A DNA stretch of 25,506 nucleotides, from NCBI GenBank assembly GCA_023489135.1, contig JAMDCE010000499.1:632-26137 (forward strand), written 5' to 3'. The DNA is from Chloroflexota bacterium. Its GTDB lineage: Bacteria > Chloroflexota > Chloroflexia > JAMDCE01. The notes beneath the pieces are model-generated. The model was not told the origin of the DNA and did not search any database. It saw nothing but the letters and a program-made list of their open reading frames with translations. The position numbers and the translations under genes were made by a program. Position 1 is the stretch's first letter. Every line of letters begins with the position of its first letter. This document shows, piece by piece, positions 1 to 7,988 of the stretch.

Positions 1-20
1 GTCTTCCAGCTATATCCCCC

Positions 21-830
21 TCACACCGCGAGCCCTTCTCCCCCGTCCACCCCAATAACGTTACCCGTGATCCAATATGCCCCCGGCGCGCACAAAGCCG
101 CGATCGCCCCGGCCACATCCTCCGGCGTGGTCATCCGCCCGCTCGGATTCCTGCGCCGGCCTTCGGAAACCAACAGCTCGTTTCCGGGAATCTTTCTCAA
201 AGCCGGGGTGTCGGTAACCCCCGCTCTGATCGTGTTGCACGCTATCCCCATGGGCGCCAGCTCCACCGCCAGCTGGCGCATGTGTGCTTCCAGCGCCGCC
301 TTGGCCGCCGAGACCGCTCCGTAGTTAGTGATGGCGCGGGTGGACCCCTCGCTGGTCATAGCGAACACCCGACTGCCCTTCACCAGAAGACCGCGGGCCA
401 CCAGGTCCTGCACCCAATAAACCAGTGAGTTCGCCATCACATCCAGGGTCATGTCCATCTGAGCCCTGGTGATAGCCTCGCCGCCATTTCTAGCGATGTA
501 AGGCAAAGTCGTGCCGAAAGCCAGGGAATGCAGGAAAGCCCTGACGCGGGACCCGTGTTCGCTCTGGCAGACCTCCTCCACCTTCTCCAGCACCTCGGCC
601 CGCTTCCCCTCGTCGGCCGCGTTAGTGTTGAAGAAAAACGCCTGCCGGCCCAGCGCCCTGATCTCGTCGGCCACCCTCTGCGCGTTCGGCAGCGTCGCCC
701 TTCTATCCAGGTGCACTCCGAACACATTCATCCCGCTCCGAGCCAGCGCCAGCGAAGTCGCCGCCCCGAACCCGCTCGAAGCCCCCAACACCAGCGCCCA
801 ATCCTCTCCCCCGCGCATCTCCTCAGACAT
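21..830 (-). CDS. Enoyl-ACP reductase-like short-chain dehydrogenase (SDR)
   Basis: A 269-residue Rossmann-fold oxidoreductase, probably NAD(P)H-dependent and cytosolic. The nucleotide-binding loop GASSGFG is at residues 16-22. The catalytic Tyr170 and Lys177 are spaced Y-x6-K, as in FabI/FabL enoyl-ACP reductases, rather than the Y-x3-K of classical SDRs. HSLAF at 101-105 and the NYGAVSAAKAALEA stretch also resemble that family, and a VDGG motif lies near the C-terminus. FabL-type enoyl reduction in fatty acid synthesis is the best guess; another enoyl-thioester substrate is possible. A TTG at 848 opens the frame earlier, but the ATG at 830 has GGGAGG 10 bases upstream and is preferred. The gene diverges from the defence island and probably marks its left chromosomal flank. 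It is complete at its TGA stop. Confidence 0.85.
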   Translation of the reverse strand: MSEEMRGGEDWALVLGASSGFGAATSLALARSGMNVFGVHLDRRATLPNAQRVADEIRALGRQAFFFNTNAADEGKRAEVLEKVEEVCQSEHGSRVRAFLHSLAFGTTLPYIARNGGEAITRAQMDMTLDVMANSLVYWVQDLVARGLLVKGSRVFAMTSEGSTRAITNYGAVSAAKAALEAHMRQLAVELAPMGIACNTIRAGVTDTPALRKIPGNELLVSEGRRRNPSGRMTTPEDVAGAIAALCAPGAYWITGNVIGVDGGEGLAV

Positions 831-881
831 CAAGCCGGCACCTCCCAAAGAAAAGCAAATAACAGCAAACGATTGCCTGGT

Positions 882-910
882 ATTGTAATGCCTATCGGTG
901 ACGGATTCAA
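882..910 (-). promoter_or_regulatory. Sigma70-type promoter for the SDR gene
   Basis: Read on the minus strand, TTGAAT (910-905) and TACAAT (887-882) are separated by 17 bases. The -10 matches the consensus at 5 of 6 positions. It lies about 50 bases upstream of the ATG at 830. Confidence 0.5.
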
Positions 911-950
911 GGGCATTCGAGGATTCCCTGCTCCTCAGAGGGATTAGCTG

Positions 951-979
951 TTGTAGGTAGACAACCGAGCGGTTATAAT
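951..979 (+). promoter_or_regulatory. Possible promoter of the defence island
   Basis: A perfect TATAAT (974-979) lies 17 bases downstream of TTGTAG (951-956), which keeps only the TTG of the -35 consensus. It sits 63 bases upstream of the first island gene and points into it. It is the only good -10 seen in this 212-base divergent spacer in that direction. A weak -35 might mean an activator or low basal expression. Confidence 0.45.
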
Positions 980-1042
980 GTGGCGGGAATTCGGATGTAT
1001 TGGGGTTGTGGTGGTATGGAGCGGGTATGAGGAGGTGTGGGT

Positions 1043-2005
1043 ATGGATCTTGGTACCGATGAGCAACGACTCGCCATTGAGGTTATCGCCACATTAGTGA
1101 ACGTAAGGAGCACAATGGTGGAGATGATCCTCAAACCGGCCGGTGTTCCTCCAGAAATCTACAAGACACTCCTCTCAAAAGTCGATCCGCTAACAGGAAA
1201 ACAGTTGTCAAAGAGAAAGGTCGCCCCTCTCATCCTCGACGCGGTAGCCCAAAGGCCCGATTGCTCTGGTGTAGTTAGGTCGATCATCAAGATGGCGGCA
1301 AACTGGACAAGATTTGAACTAGCGGCTAATGAGTTTGAAGCCCGTGCAACAGTTCAGAAGGCCCGCGAGGTGCTGGGAACAATTGAACTGATGGAAGCCC
1401 GCGAAGCCAAACAACGGGAGCTGACAAAAAAGGAAGAACTTGCACGGATGGAGAAAGAACGCTACGAGCAATTGGCGAAACAATCCCACCTACTGCTTAT
1501 GATGTTCGATGATCTTGGCGACTTGACGAGACCAGGTGACGAACAGAAGCGGGGCTACTTTCTTCAGGAGCTTCTGAATAGAGCATTTGATCTTCACGGC
1601 ATCCCAGTGCGCAGAAGCTTCACCCGTAATGAAGGTGCTGAACAGATAGACGGAGCGTTCATTCTGAACGGGTGGCACTACTTGGTCGAGTGTCGCTGGC
1701 GCCAAAAACTAACCGATACCCGCGAAGTTGATGGCTTGAAAGGTCAGGTGGACCGATCAGGGAAACAGACTATGGGCGTGTTTCTCTCTATAAATGGCTG
1801 GTCGAATCACGTGCCTTCGCTTCTCAAACAGAATCCAAACAAGAGCATCATCCTGATGGAAGGTTATGACCTGCGTAGGGTCTTATCCGACCCGTTAGAC
1901 CTTCTGGATTTTCTCTTAGCCAAGGTCGCCAAACTGAATCTTGAAGGTGAACCTTTTCTAAGTGTGAGCGACTACCTTGGCAAGCTAGGCGAGAGGAAAA
2001 CATGA
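1043..2005 (+). CDS. Mrr-like restriction endonuclease (PD-(D/E)xK fold)
   Basis: A 320-residue protein with a helical N-terminal region, a charged probable coiled coil (about 115-148) and a C-terminal nuclease-like domain (about 165-255). The nuclease signature is seen as QIDGAF (Asp203) followed by HYLVECRW (Glu216, Arg218) and a downstream GQVDRSG (Gln235), the layout of Mrr_cat/type IV restriction enzymes. The usual ExK lysine is an arginine here, so activity is uncertain. Such proteins cleave modified or foreign DNA. The ATG at 1043 follows GAGGAGG with a 7-base gap and is chosen over the GTG at 1037. Its stop overlaps the next start (ATGA), indicating coupled translation with the glycosylase. 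Base composition looks less GC-rich than the neighbouring helicase gene, consistent with separate acquisition. Confidence 0.72.
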   Translation: MDLGTDEQRLAIEVIATLVNVRSTMVEMILKPAGVPPEIYKTLLSKVDPLTGKQLSKRKVAPLILDAVAQRPDCSGVVRSIIKMAANWTRFELAANEFEARATVQKAREVLGTIELMEAREAKQRELTKKEELARMEKERYEQLAKQSHLLLMMFDDLGDLTRPGDEQKRGYFLQELLNRAFDLHGIPVRRSFTRNEGAEQIDGAFILNGWHYLVECRWRQKLTDTREVDGLKGQVDRSGKQTMGVFLSINGWSNHVPSLLKQNPNKSIILMEGYDLRRVLSDPLDLLDFLLAKVAKLNLEGEPFLSVSDYLGKLGERKT

Positions 2006-2652
2006 TCGACAACCTCCCCTGCCGCAGTGAAAAACGGGATATCTTCAGAGGACACTCAAATGGGGAGTCGGTTGGTCTGGGCCATCTCGATCCGCCAATT
2101 GCGGAACCGTCACGTCTGAGGCCCTTTGTGCGCAGCAATCTCGATATCCTTTTTGTTGGCCTGAACGCCGCAGCCGGTTCTAGCCGCAACGGTCACTATT
2201 TCTCGGTCAATCAAGCGTTCTGGGATCAACTTCACGCTGCCGGGCTCATTGCATCTCATGTGGACAAATTAATAGCAGACGAGATTGTCTTTGGGGGAGG
2301 GGCCAATATTAACTTCAAGAACTGGTCTTATGGCATAACGGATTTGGTGACCGACGTCGCCGGGAGTTGTAGTGCCAAGATAAAGCCCGCTCGGAGAGAC
2401 TGCGAGCTCTTGCGTTACACGATAAGTGATTGCTCTCCAAGGGTCGCAGTCTTGCTGCACGGCAAGCTTCTCAAGAGATTCTTGACTTTTCTGGGCCATC
2501 CGGTTCCGCCGGCAAACTTCGGAGAGCTAGGAAGGCTGATACCGAGTTGTTCAACCGTGTTTTTCAGCATTGCGTTTCCTCATGGAAATGCTATATTGTC
2601 CGAGAATAAGGTGGCGCAGTATCAGGCCGTAAAGAGGTATTTGACCACCTGA
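2002..2652 (+). CDS. Mug/TDG-like DNA glycosylase (uracil-DNA glycosylase superfamily)
   Basis: A 216-residue protein that aligns by eye with Mug/TDG glycosylases. GLNAAAGSS (53-61) stands for the GINPG motif, with Asn55 at the catalytic Asn position. NQAFW (70-74) matches the N-x-FW that follows motif A, YGITDLV (110-116) matches the Mug GVTKLV segment, and FPHGNA (192-197) takes the place of the PNPSG insertion loop. The family removes uracil, thymine or damaged bases from DNA. About 45 extra N-terminal residues precede the fold. The start overlaps the stop of the Mrr-like gene by four bases, so the two are probably made together. In this defence setting it may excise modified phage bases; ordinary base repair is the alternative. 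Motif B divergence suggests a specificity different from Mug. Confidence 0.7.
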   Translation: MIDNLPCRSEKRDIFRGHSNGESVGLGHLDPPIAEPSRLRPFVRSNLDILFVGLNAAAGSSRNGHYFSVNQAFWDQLHAAGLIASHVDKLIADEIVFGGGANINFKNWSYGITDLVTDVAGSCSAKIKPARRDCELLRYTISDCSPRVAVLLHGKLLKRFLTFLGHPVPPANFGELGRLIPSCSTVFFSIAFPHGNAILSENKVAQYQAVKRYLTT

Positions 2653-2664
2653 AAGGAACCTAGT

Positions 2665-5600
2665 ATGCGCCTCGAAGACCTGTCCCCCGGGATCTCCCTG
2701 ATCGGTCTCGAGCCTTCGGCCGTCGCCACAGTCGTGGCCGTGGTGCCCATTGCCACCGGCGCCGTGCAGGTCATCTACAAGACGCCCGATGGCGCCCTCA
2801 AGGATTGCCTTCTTGGACGGGTCGATGAGGCCAATATCGCCATCGCCACCCAGGAGCGCCCCTGGGCCTTCGATGGAGACGGCGAAGCCTTTCAGCTCGC
2901 GGTCGAGGCCAAGCGCATCGACCTCGCCTTTCTCTTCGATCCCATGATGGCCGTCCACACGTCCAACGTGGACGCGCTCCCGCACCAGATTACCGCCGTT
3001 TACGAATCAATGCTGCCGCGCCAGCCCTTGCGCTTCGTCCTGGCCGACGACCCCGGCGCGGGCAAGACGATTATGGCCGGCCTCTACATCCGCGAGTTGC
3101 TCATGCGCGCCGATGCCCGCCGCGTTCTCATCGTCACTCCCGGCAGCCTGGTGGAACAGTGGCGCGACGAGCTGTACGAGAAGTTCGGACTGGAGTTCCG
3201 CATCTTTTCCAAGGAGCTCGAAGCTGCCTCGCCCAGCGGCAATCCCTTCGAGGACCACGACCACCTTATCGTCCGGCTCGATCAGATGTCCCGCAACGAG
3301 GACGCACAGGAGAAGCTCTGCCTCGCCGGCTGGGACCTGGTGGTGTTCGACGAGGCCCACAAGCTCTCCGCCCACTTTTATGGCCGGGAAATGGTGCGCA
3401 CCAAGCGCTTCAACTTCGCCGAGCGAGTCGGCGGCCACACGCGGCACCTCCTGTTGATGACGGCCACGCCTCACAACGGCAAGGAGGAAGACTTCCAGCT
3501 CCTCCTGTCGCTGCTCGATTCCGACCGATTCTATGGTAAGTTCCGCGATGGCGTCCACAAGGTTGACCCCTCCGACCTCATGCGTCGCATGGTCAAAGAA
3601 GAGCTGGTTAAGTTCGACGGCACGCCCCTCTTCCCTGAGCGCCGCGCTTACACCGTCAACTACACGCTCTCCGATATCGAGGCAGCCCTTTACGAGGCTG
3701 TGACGCATTACGTACAGACGGAAATGGGCAAGGCCGACCATCTCGACGGCCCCCGCAAAGGCTCCGTCGGCTTCGCCCTCACCGCCCTGCAGCGCCGCCT
3801 CGCTTCCAGCCCCGAGGCCATTTTCCAATCGCTCCGGCGCCGCAAAGAACGCCTCGAAAGCCGTCTCCGGGAGGAGAAGCTCGGCGCTCGCGGGCAGCAA
3901 GTCCTCGCCCAGACCCTGGCCGATGTCCCCGAGGACGACGACGACCTCGACGCCGGGGAGCAGGAGGGCCTCGAAGAGACCCTGGTCGATCAGGCCACCG
4001 CCGCCCGCACCATCGCCGAGTTGGAGCAGGAAATCGTCATTCTCCGAAGGCTCGAGCTTCAGGCTAAAGCCGTGGTCGCCTCCGGGCAGGACCGCAAATG
4101 GGACGAGCTTTCCCGGATACTGCAGAACGACCCGGCCATGCGCGATGCCGACGGCCGCCAGCGCAAGCTCATCATCTTCTCCGAGCACCGCGACACCCTG
4201 AACTACCTGCACCTGAAGATCGCCGGCGTTCTGGGCAACGCCGATGCCATCGTCACCATCCACGGCGGCACCCACCGCGATGAGCGCCGCCGCCTGCAGG
4301 CACTGTTCCGCTCCGACCCGGACGTCCGCATCCTGGTCGCCACCGACGCCGCCGGCGAAGGCGTGAACCTCCAGAACGCCAACCTGATGGTCAATTACGA
4401 CCTGCCGTGGAACCCGAATCGCCTGGAACAGCGGTTTGGCCGCATCCACCGCATCGGCCAGCAGGAGGTCTGTCACCTCTGGAACCTCGTCGCCAAGGAG
4501 ACCCGCGAGGGCGAGGTCTACCACCGGCTGCTCAAGAAGCTCGAAGTCGAGTCCGAGGCGCTCAAGGGTCGCGTCTTCGACATCCTCGGCGAGGTCTTCG
4601 AGGACATCAGCCTCAAGGACTTGCTCCTCCAGGCCATCCGCTACGGCGACCAGCCCGAGGTTCGCGCCCGCCTCGGCCAGCGCATCGAGAACGCCCTCGA
4701 TCGCGATCACCTCCGCGCCATTCTCGACCGCAATGCCCTCGCTCAGGAGGCCATGAGCGCTGAGCGACTCTTTGCGGTGAGGGAAGAGATGGAAAAGGCC
4801 GAGGCCCGCCGGCTCCAGCCCTATTTCGTCCGTTCTTTCTTCATGAAAGCCTTCGCGGCGCTGGGAGGATCCATTTATCCGCGCGAGGCCGGGCGCTTCG
4901 AGATCACCCACGTCCCGGCCGCCATCCGCGAGCGCGACCGCCTCATCACCGGCCGCAACCGCCGCGATCTGGCCCCCGTGCTCAAACGCTACGAGCGCGT
5001 TTGCTTCACTCGCGAAGCCGTCCGCCCGCTCGACAAGCCCGGCGCTCCCTTCGCCGTCATGCTCCATCCCGGCCACCCGCTCATGCTCGCCGTGAGCGAC
5101 CTGCTCTTGGAACAGCACGGCAACCTCCTCCGGCAGGGCACGATGCTCTTGGACCCGACCGACGACGGCGAGGAGCCGCATCTACTCTTCCTTTTGACCC
5201 ACGAGATCAAGTCCGGCGACGGCCAGGTGCTCTCCAAGCGGCTCCAATTCGTCCGCGTCGCACCCGATGGCTCCTCCACCTTCGCCGGTTGGGCGCCGCA
5301 CCTCGACCTCCACCCCCTCGCACCCGCCGACCGCGCGCTGCTCAAGGATGTCTTGACCGCGCCCTGGATTTGTGCTGACCAGGAGCAGCGCGCCCTCGCC
5401 CTGGCTGCCGCTACACTCGTGCCCGAGCACTTTCAGGAGGTCGCCTCCCGCCGCGTCGCCCAAGTCGACAAGACCCTCGCCGCCGTCCACGAACGGCTCA
5501 CCAAGGAAATCGACTTCTGGTCTGACCGTTGGCTCAGTCTTCGGGAAGACCAGGAAGCCGGCAGGGACGTGCGCCTCAATCTCGAAAATGCCCGCCGCAC

Positions 5601-6225
5601 CGTCGCCGATCTGGAAGGCCGTTTGGAAAACCGGAAGAAGGAACTGCTGGCCATGCGCCACGTCACCTCGGCCACGCCCGTGGCCCTCGGTGGTGCCTTG
5701 GTCGTTCCTGCCGGACTGCTCCGCCGCCTGCGCGGGGAGCCGGTCGACGAAGACGGCTCTCTCTTTTCCGCCGATGCCGCCGCCCGGGCCCGCATCGAGC
5801 GCCTGGCCATGGACGCCGTGCGCCGGGTCGAGGAATCCCGCGGCTGCCAGGTGATGGACGTATCGGCCCAAAAATGCGGCTGGGATATTACCTCCTACCC
5901 GCCCGCTGCGGACGGCAAGCAGCCTGATGCCCGCCATATCGAGGTCAAGGGCCGCGTACGCGGCGCCAGCACGGTTACCATCACCCGCAACGAAATGCTC
6001 TACGCGTTGAACCAGTCTGACAAATTCATTCTCGCCATAGTGCTGGTAGGCGACAATGACGCCATCGACGGCCCCTACTACCTGATGAATCCTTTCGAAA
6101 CCGAACCCGGCTGGGGTGTCTCATCTGTTAACTACGAACTGGCCTCGCTGCTTCGACGTTCGACCCTTTGCGCAGACCCCTCCTCAACCACCGCTGAAGA
6201 AAGAGGAGGTAAAAATGACCGTTGA
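2665..6225 (+). CDS. SNF2-type helicase with C-terminal DUF3883 domain
   Basis: A 1186-residue superfamily 2 ATPase. Visible motifs: Walker A DDPGAGKT (128-135), DEAH box (229-232), TATPHNG (266-272), IIFSEHRDT (503-511), [10 protein letters not shown] (559-568) and the SNF2-like [10 protein letters not shown] (590-599). An acidic, charged stretch lies between the two RecA lobes (about 415-440). The C-terminus carries a DUF3883-like domain with GWDITS (Asp1074) and IEVKGR (Glu1093, Lys1095), a PD-(D/E)xK-like arrangement. It would translocate on DNA using ATP; the tail may bind or cut DNA. It follows the glycosylase gene after 12 bases, with an AAAGGAA site, and its end overlaps the next gene by 11 bases. 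Third codon positions are almost all G or C, unlike its two neighbours. Helicases of this type accompany DUF1156/DUF499 defence genes. Confidence 0.85.
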   Translation: MRLEDLSPGISLIGLEPSAVATVVAVVPIATGAVQVIYKTPDGALKDCLLGRVDEANIAIATQERPWAFDGDGEAFQLAVEAKRIDLAFLFDPMMAVHTSNVDALPHQITAVYESMLPRQPLRFVLADDPGAGKTIMAGLYIRELLMRADARRVLIVTPGSLVEQWRDELYEKFGLEFRIFSKELEAASPSGNPFEDHDHLIVRLDQMSRNEDAQEKLCLAGWDLVVFDEAHKLSAHFYGREMVRTKRFNFAERVGGHTRHLLLMTATPHNGKEEDFQLLLSLLDSDRFYGKFRDGVHKVDPSDLMRRMVKEELVKFDGTPLFPERRAYTVNYTLSDIEAALYEAVTHYVQTEMGKADHLDGPRKGSVGFALTALQRRLASSPEAIFQSLRRRKERLESRLREEKLGARGQQVLAQTLADVPEDDDDLDAGEQEGLEETLVDQATAARTIAELEQEIVILRRLELQAKAVVASGQDRKWDELSRILQNDPAMRDADGRQRKLIIFSEHRDTLNYLHLKIAGVLGNADAIVTIHGGTHRDERRRLQALFRSDPDVRILVATDAAGEGVNLQNANLMVNYDLPWNPNRLEQRFGRIHRIGQQEVCHLWNLVAKETREGEVYHRLLKKLEVESEALKGRVFDILGEVFEDISLKDLLLQAIRYGDQPEVRARLGQRIENALDRDHLRAILDRNALAQEAMSAERLFAVREEMEKAEARRLQPYFVRSFFMKAFAALGGSIYPREAGRFEITHVPAAIRERDRLITGRNRRDLAPVLKRYERVCFTREAVRPLDKPGAPFAVMLHPGHPLMLAVSDLLLEQHGNLLRQGTMLLDPTDDGEEPHLLFLLTHEIKSGDGQVLSKRLQFVRVAPDGSSTFAGWAPHLDLHPLAPADRALLKDVLTAPWICADQEQRALALAAATLVPEHFQEVASRRVAQVDKTLAAVHERLTKEIDFWSDRWLSLREDQEAGRDVRLNLENARRTVADLEGRLENRKKELLAMRHVTSATPVALGGALVVPAGLLRRLRGEPVDEDGSLFSADAAARARIERLAMDAVRRVEESRGCQVMDVSAQKCGWDITSYPPAADGKQPDARHIEVKGRVRGASTVTITRNEMLYALNQSDKFILAIVLVGDNDAIDGPYYLMNPFETEPGWGVSSVNYELASLLRRSTLCADPSSTTAEERGGKNDR

Positions 6226-7681
6226 CCACCCACTCGAATACATCGCAGAGCTTGTTCACGAGCTCCGTATCCTCCCGAAAGAGCAGGAATGGGTGGAGTT
6301 TAAGCTCAACGATGCTGATCCGGATGAAATCGGCGAGTACCTTTCTGCCCTCTCGAATTCCGCGGCGTTATTGGGGCAGGCGAACGCCTACATAGTGTGG
6401 GGTTTGGAAGACCAGTCGCACGAGGCTCTAGGAACCGAGTTTCGTCCAGCCGCGAGCAAAGTAGGGAATGAGGAGCTTGAGAACTGGCTGTTGAGGTTGT
6501 TAACTCCCAGGATCGATTTCCGTTTCTATGAAGTTCCGATTGATGGCAACCCAGTCGTTCTTCTTGAGATCCAAGCCGCAAGCCACCAGCCGGTTCAATT
6601 CAAGGGTACCGAATTCATCCGCGTGGGCTCCTACAAGAAAAAGCTCAGAGATTATCCCGAAAAAGAGCGTGGTCTCTGGCGTATTTTTGACACCACTCCC
6701 TTTGAGAGGCAAATTGCCGCCGAAAGCGTGCCGGTCGATGACGTTCTCAAGCTGTTGGACTATCCCGCCTACTTCGACCTCTTGAAAGTGCCCCTCCCAG
6801 AATCGCGGGATGGCATTCTGGCGAGATTGCAGGCGGATGAATTGATTTCCCCGGCAAGAGGTGGCAAATGGAACATTCTGAATCTTGGTGCCGTGTTGTT
6901 CGCGAAAAGACTAGCGGATTTCCGTACCTTGAAGCGCAAAGGCGTGCGCGTGATCCTCTACAAGGGTGAAAGTAGGGTAAAGACCATCCGCGAACAGGAA
7001 GGCACGAAGGGTTACGCCGGCGGTTTCGAAGGGTTGATTGGTTTCATCGTGGGATTCTTGCCAGAGAACGAGGTAATAGGCCAAGCCTTGCGCCGCAGCG
7101 TGCCAATGTTTCCCGAATTGGCTATCCGGGAGCTGGTGGCCAATGCCATCATCCACCAGGACTTCCGAGCAACCGGCACGAGCCCAATGATCGAGCTTTT
7201 CCCCAATCGCATAGAGATCACCAATCCTGGCTTGCCTTTGGTTAACACTGACCGATTTCTGGACAGCCCTCCAAAATCACGAAACGAAGCATTAGCTTCC
7301 TTTATGCGACGAGTGGGGGTTTGCGAAGAGCGGGGAAGCGGAATAGATAAGGTTGTCTTTGAGACAGAATTCTACCAACTTCCCGCCCCGATCTTTGAAA
7401 CCACTGACCAGCACACCCGCGCGGTGTTGTTCGCTCATCGCGAATTTAGGGAGATGGACAAAGAAGACCGCATTCGAGCCTGTTATCTACACGCCTGCCT
7501 CAGGCACGTCCAGAGTGACTTTATGACCAACACGACGTTGCGCGAGCGTTTCGGCATAGAAGCGAGAAACAGTGCTATGGCCTCAAGAATCATCAAGGAG
7601 GCGTTGACTGCCGGCCGTATTAAGGTCTACGATGACTCGGTCGGGAAGAAGGCCAAGAAATACCTGCCGTGGTGGGCATGA
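6215..7681 (+). CDS. AlbA_2 (Schlafen-type) domain / HATPase protein
   Basis: A 488-residue protein of the COG2865 kind. The N-terminal AlbA_2 domain (about 15-140) shows EWVEFK (25-30) and [12 protein letters not shown] middle domain resembles a GHKL/HATPase fold: [12 protein letters not shown] (306-317), EITNPG (334-339) and ERGSGI (372-377). The C-terminal part may be a winged helix. Relatives have been called transcriptional regulators or ATP-binding proteins, and Schlafen-type domains occur in defence systems as nucleic-acid-binding or nuclease modules. The role here is unknown. The ATG at 6215 is chosen because GAGGAGG lies just before it (6204-6210); the frame is open further upstream but would overlap the helicase by over 100 bases. 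The remaining 11-base overlap implies translational coupling. Confidence 0.75.
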   Translation: MTVDHPLEYIAELVHELRILPKEQEWVEFKLNDADPDEIGEYLSALSNSAALLGQANAYIVWGLEDQSHEALGTEFRPAASKVGNEELENWLLRLLTPRIDFRFYEVPIDGNPVVLLEIQAASHQPVQFKGTEFIRVGSYKKKLRDYPEKERGLWRIFDTTPFERQIAAESVPVDDVLKLLDYPAYFDLLKVPLPESRDGILARLQADELISPARGGKWNILNLGAVLFAKRLADFRTLKRKGVRVILYKGESRVKTIREQEGTKGYAGGFEGLIGFIVGFLPENEVIGQALRRSVPMFPELAIRELVANAIIHQDFRATGTSPMIELFPNRIEITNPGLPLVNTDRFLDSPPKSRNEALASFMRRVGVCEERGSGIDKVVFETEFYQLPAPIFETTDQHTRAVLFAHREFREMDKEDRIRACYLHACLRHVQSDFMTNTTLRERFGIEARNSAMASRIIKEALTAGRIKVYDDSVGKKAKKYLPWWA

Positions 7682-7696
7682 TGGAGAGCCGATCCG

Positions 7697-7804
7697 TTTT
7701 GTTTGATCGTTATTTGACTGACAATGACAGCCGCGATGATAGATAGCACGAATGGTATTGAATATCAACGAGTTTGATGCAGTTTTTGTTTGATTGTTGT
7801 TTGA
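7697..7804 (+). repeat. Pair of 21-base direct repeats upstream of the methylase gene
   Basis: TTTTGTTTGATCGTTATTTGA (7697-7717, shown without its last base it is 20 long) recurs at 7784-7804 with two transitions, 19 of 21 identical, starts 87 bases apart. They lie in the 307-base gap between the HATPase and methylase genes, the only long gap inside the island. Possible operator or recombination remnant; function not visible. Confidence 0.5.
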
Positions 7805-7810
7805 TTTGAA

Positions 7811-7878
7811 CCTGCTTCGCGCCGTCGCAACAGTGGCTTTGAATGGCCATCAGCGCAAGCCGGAGCAAGCGAAGCAGG
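7811..7878 (+). other. Long hairpin in the methylase leader
   Basis: CCTGCTTCGC (7811-7820) pairs perfectly with GCGAAGCAGG (7869-7878). The 48-base interior can form smaller stems, for example TGGC (7835-7838) with GCCA (7846-7849), or GGCTT with AAGCC. It would place a structured leader about 110 bases ahead of the methylase start. No known riboswitch or ncRNA family is recognised. The rest of the gap (7682-7988) holds the direct repeats and no convincing gene or promoter. Confidence 0.4.
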
Positions 7879-7988
7879 AGGAAAAGTATAGGTATCGCAG
7901 ATTACTTGGGAACCAAGTAGATTATCGAGACAACTCATTTGAAGATTTTTCTCGAAACCCCAGCTCTTTTCCAAAAAAGGAAACACTG

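Noticed and set aside
830..1043. tRNA gene or attachment site at the island's left edge
   Set aside because: No tRNA cloverleaf, integrase or long direct repeat was found at either edge of the island.
3007..5181. A 724-codon open frame antisense to the helicase gene
   Set aside because: It is a mirror of strong third-position GC in the helicase; no motifs, no ribosome site, and the sense frame has all helicase motifs.
7811..7878. Retron or CRISPR-like RNA
   Set aside because: No reverse transcriptase or Cas gene in the window and no repeat-spacer array; only one long stem is seen.
7794..7988. N-terminal extension of the methylase frame
   Set aside because: The conserved DUF1156 domain begins at the ATG at 7989, which has a ribosome site; the extension covers the repeat and hairpin leader.
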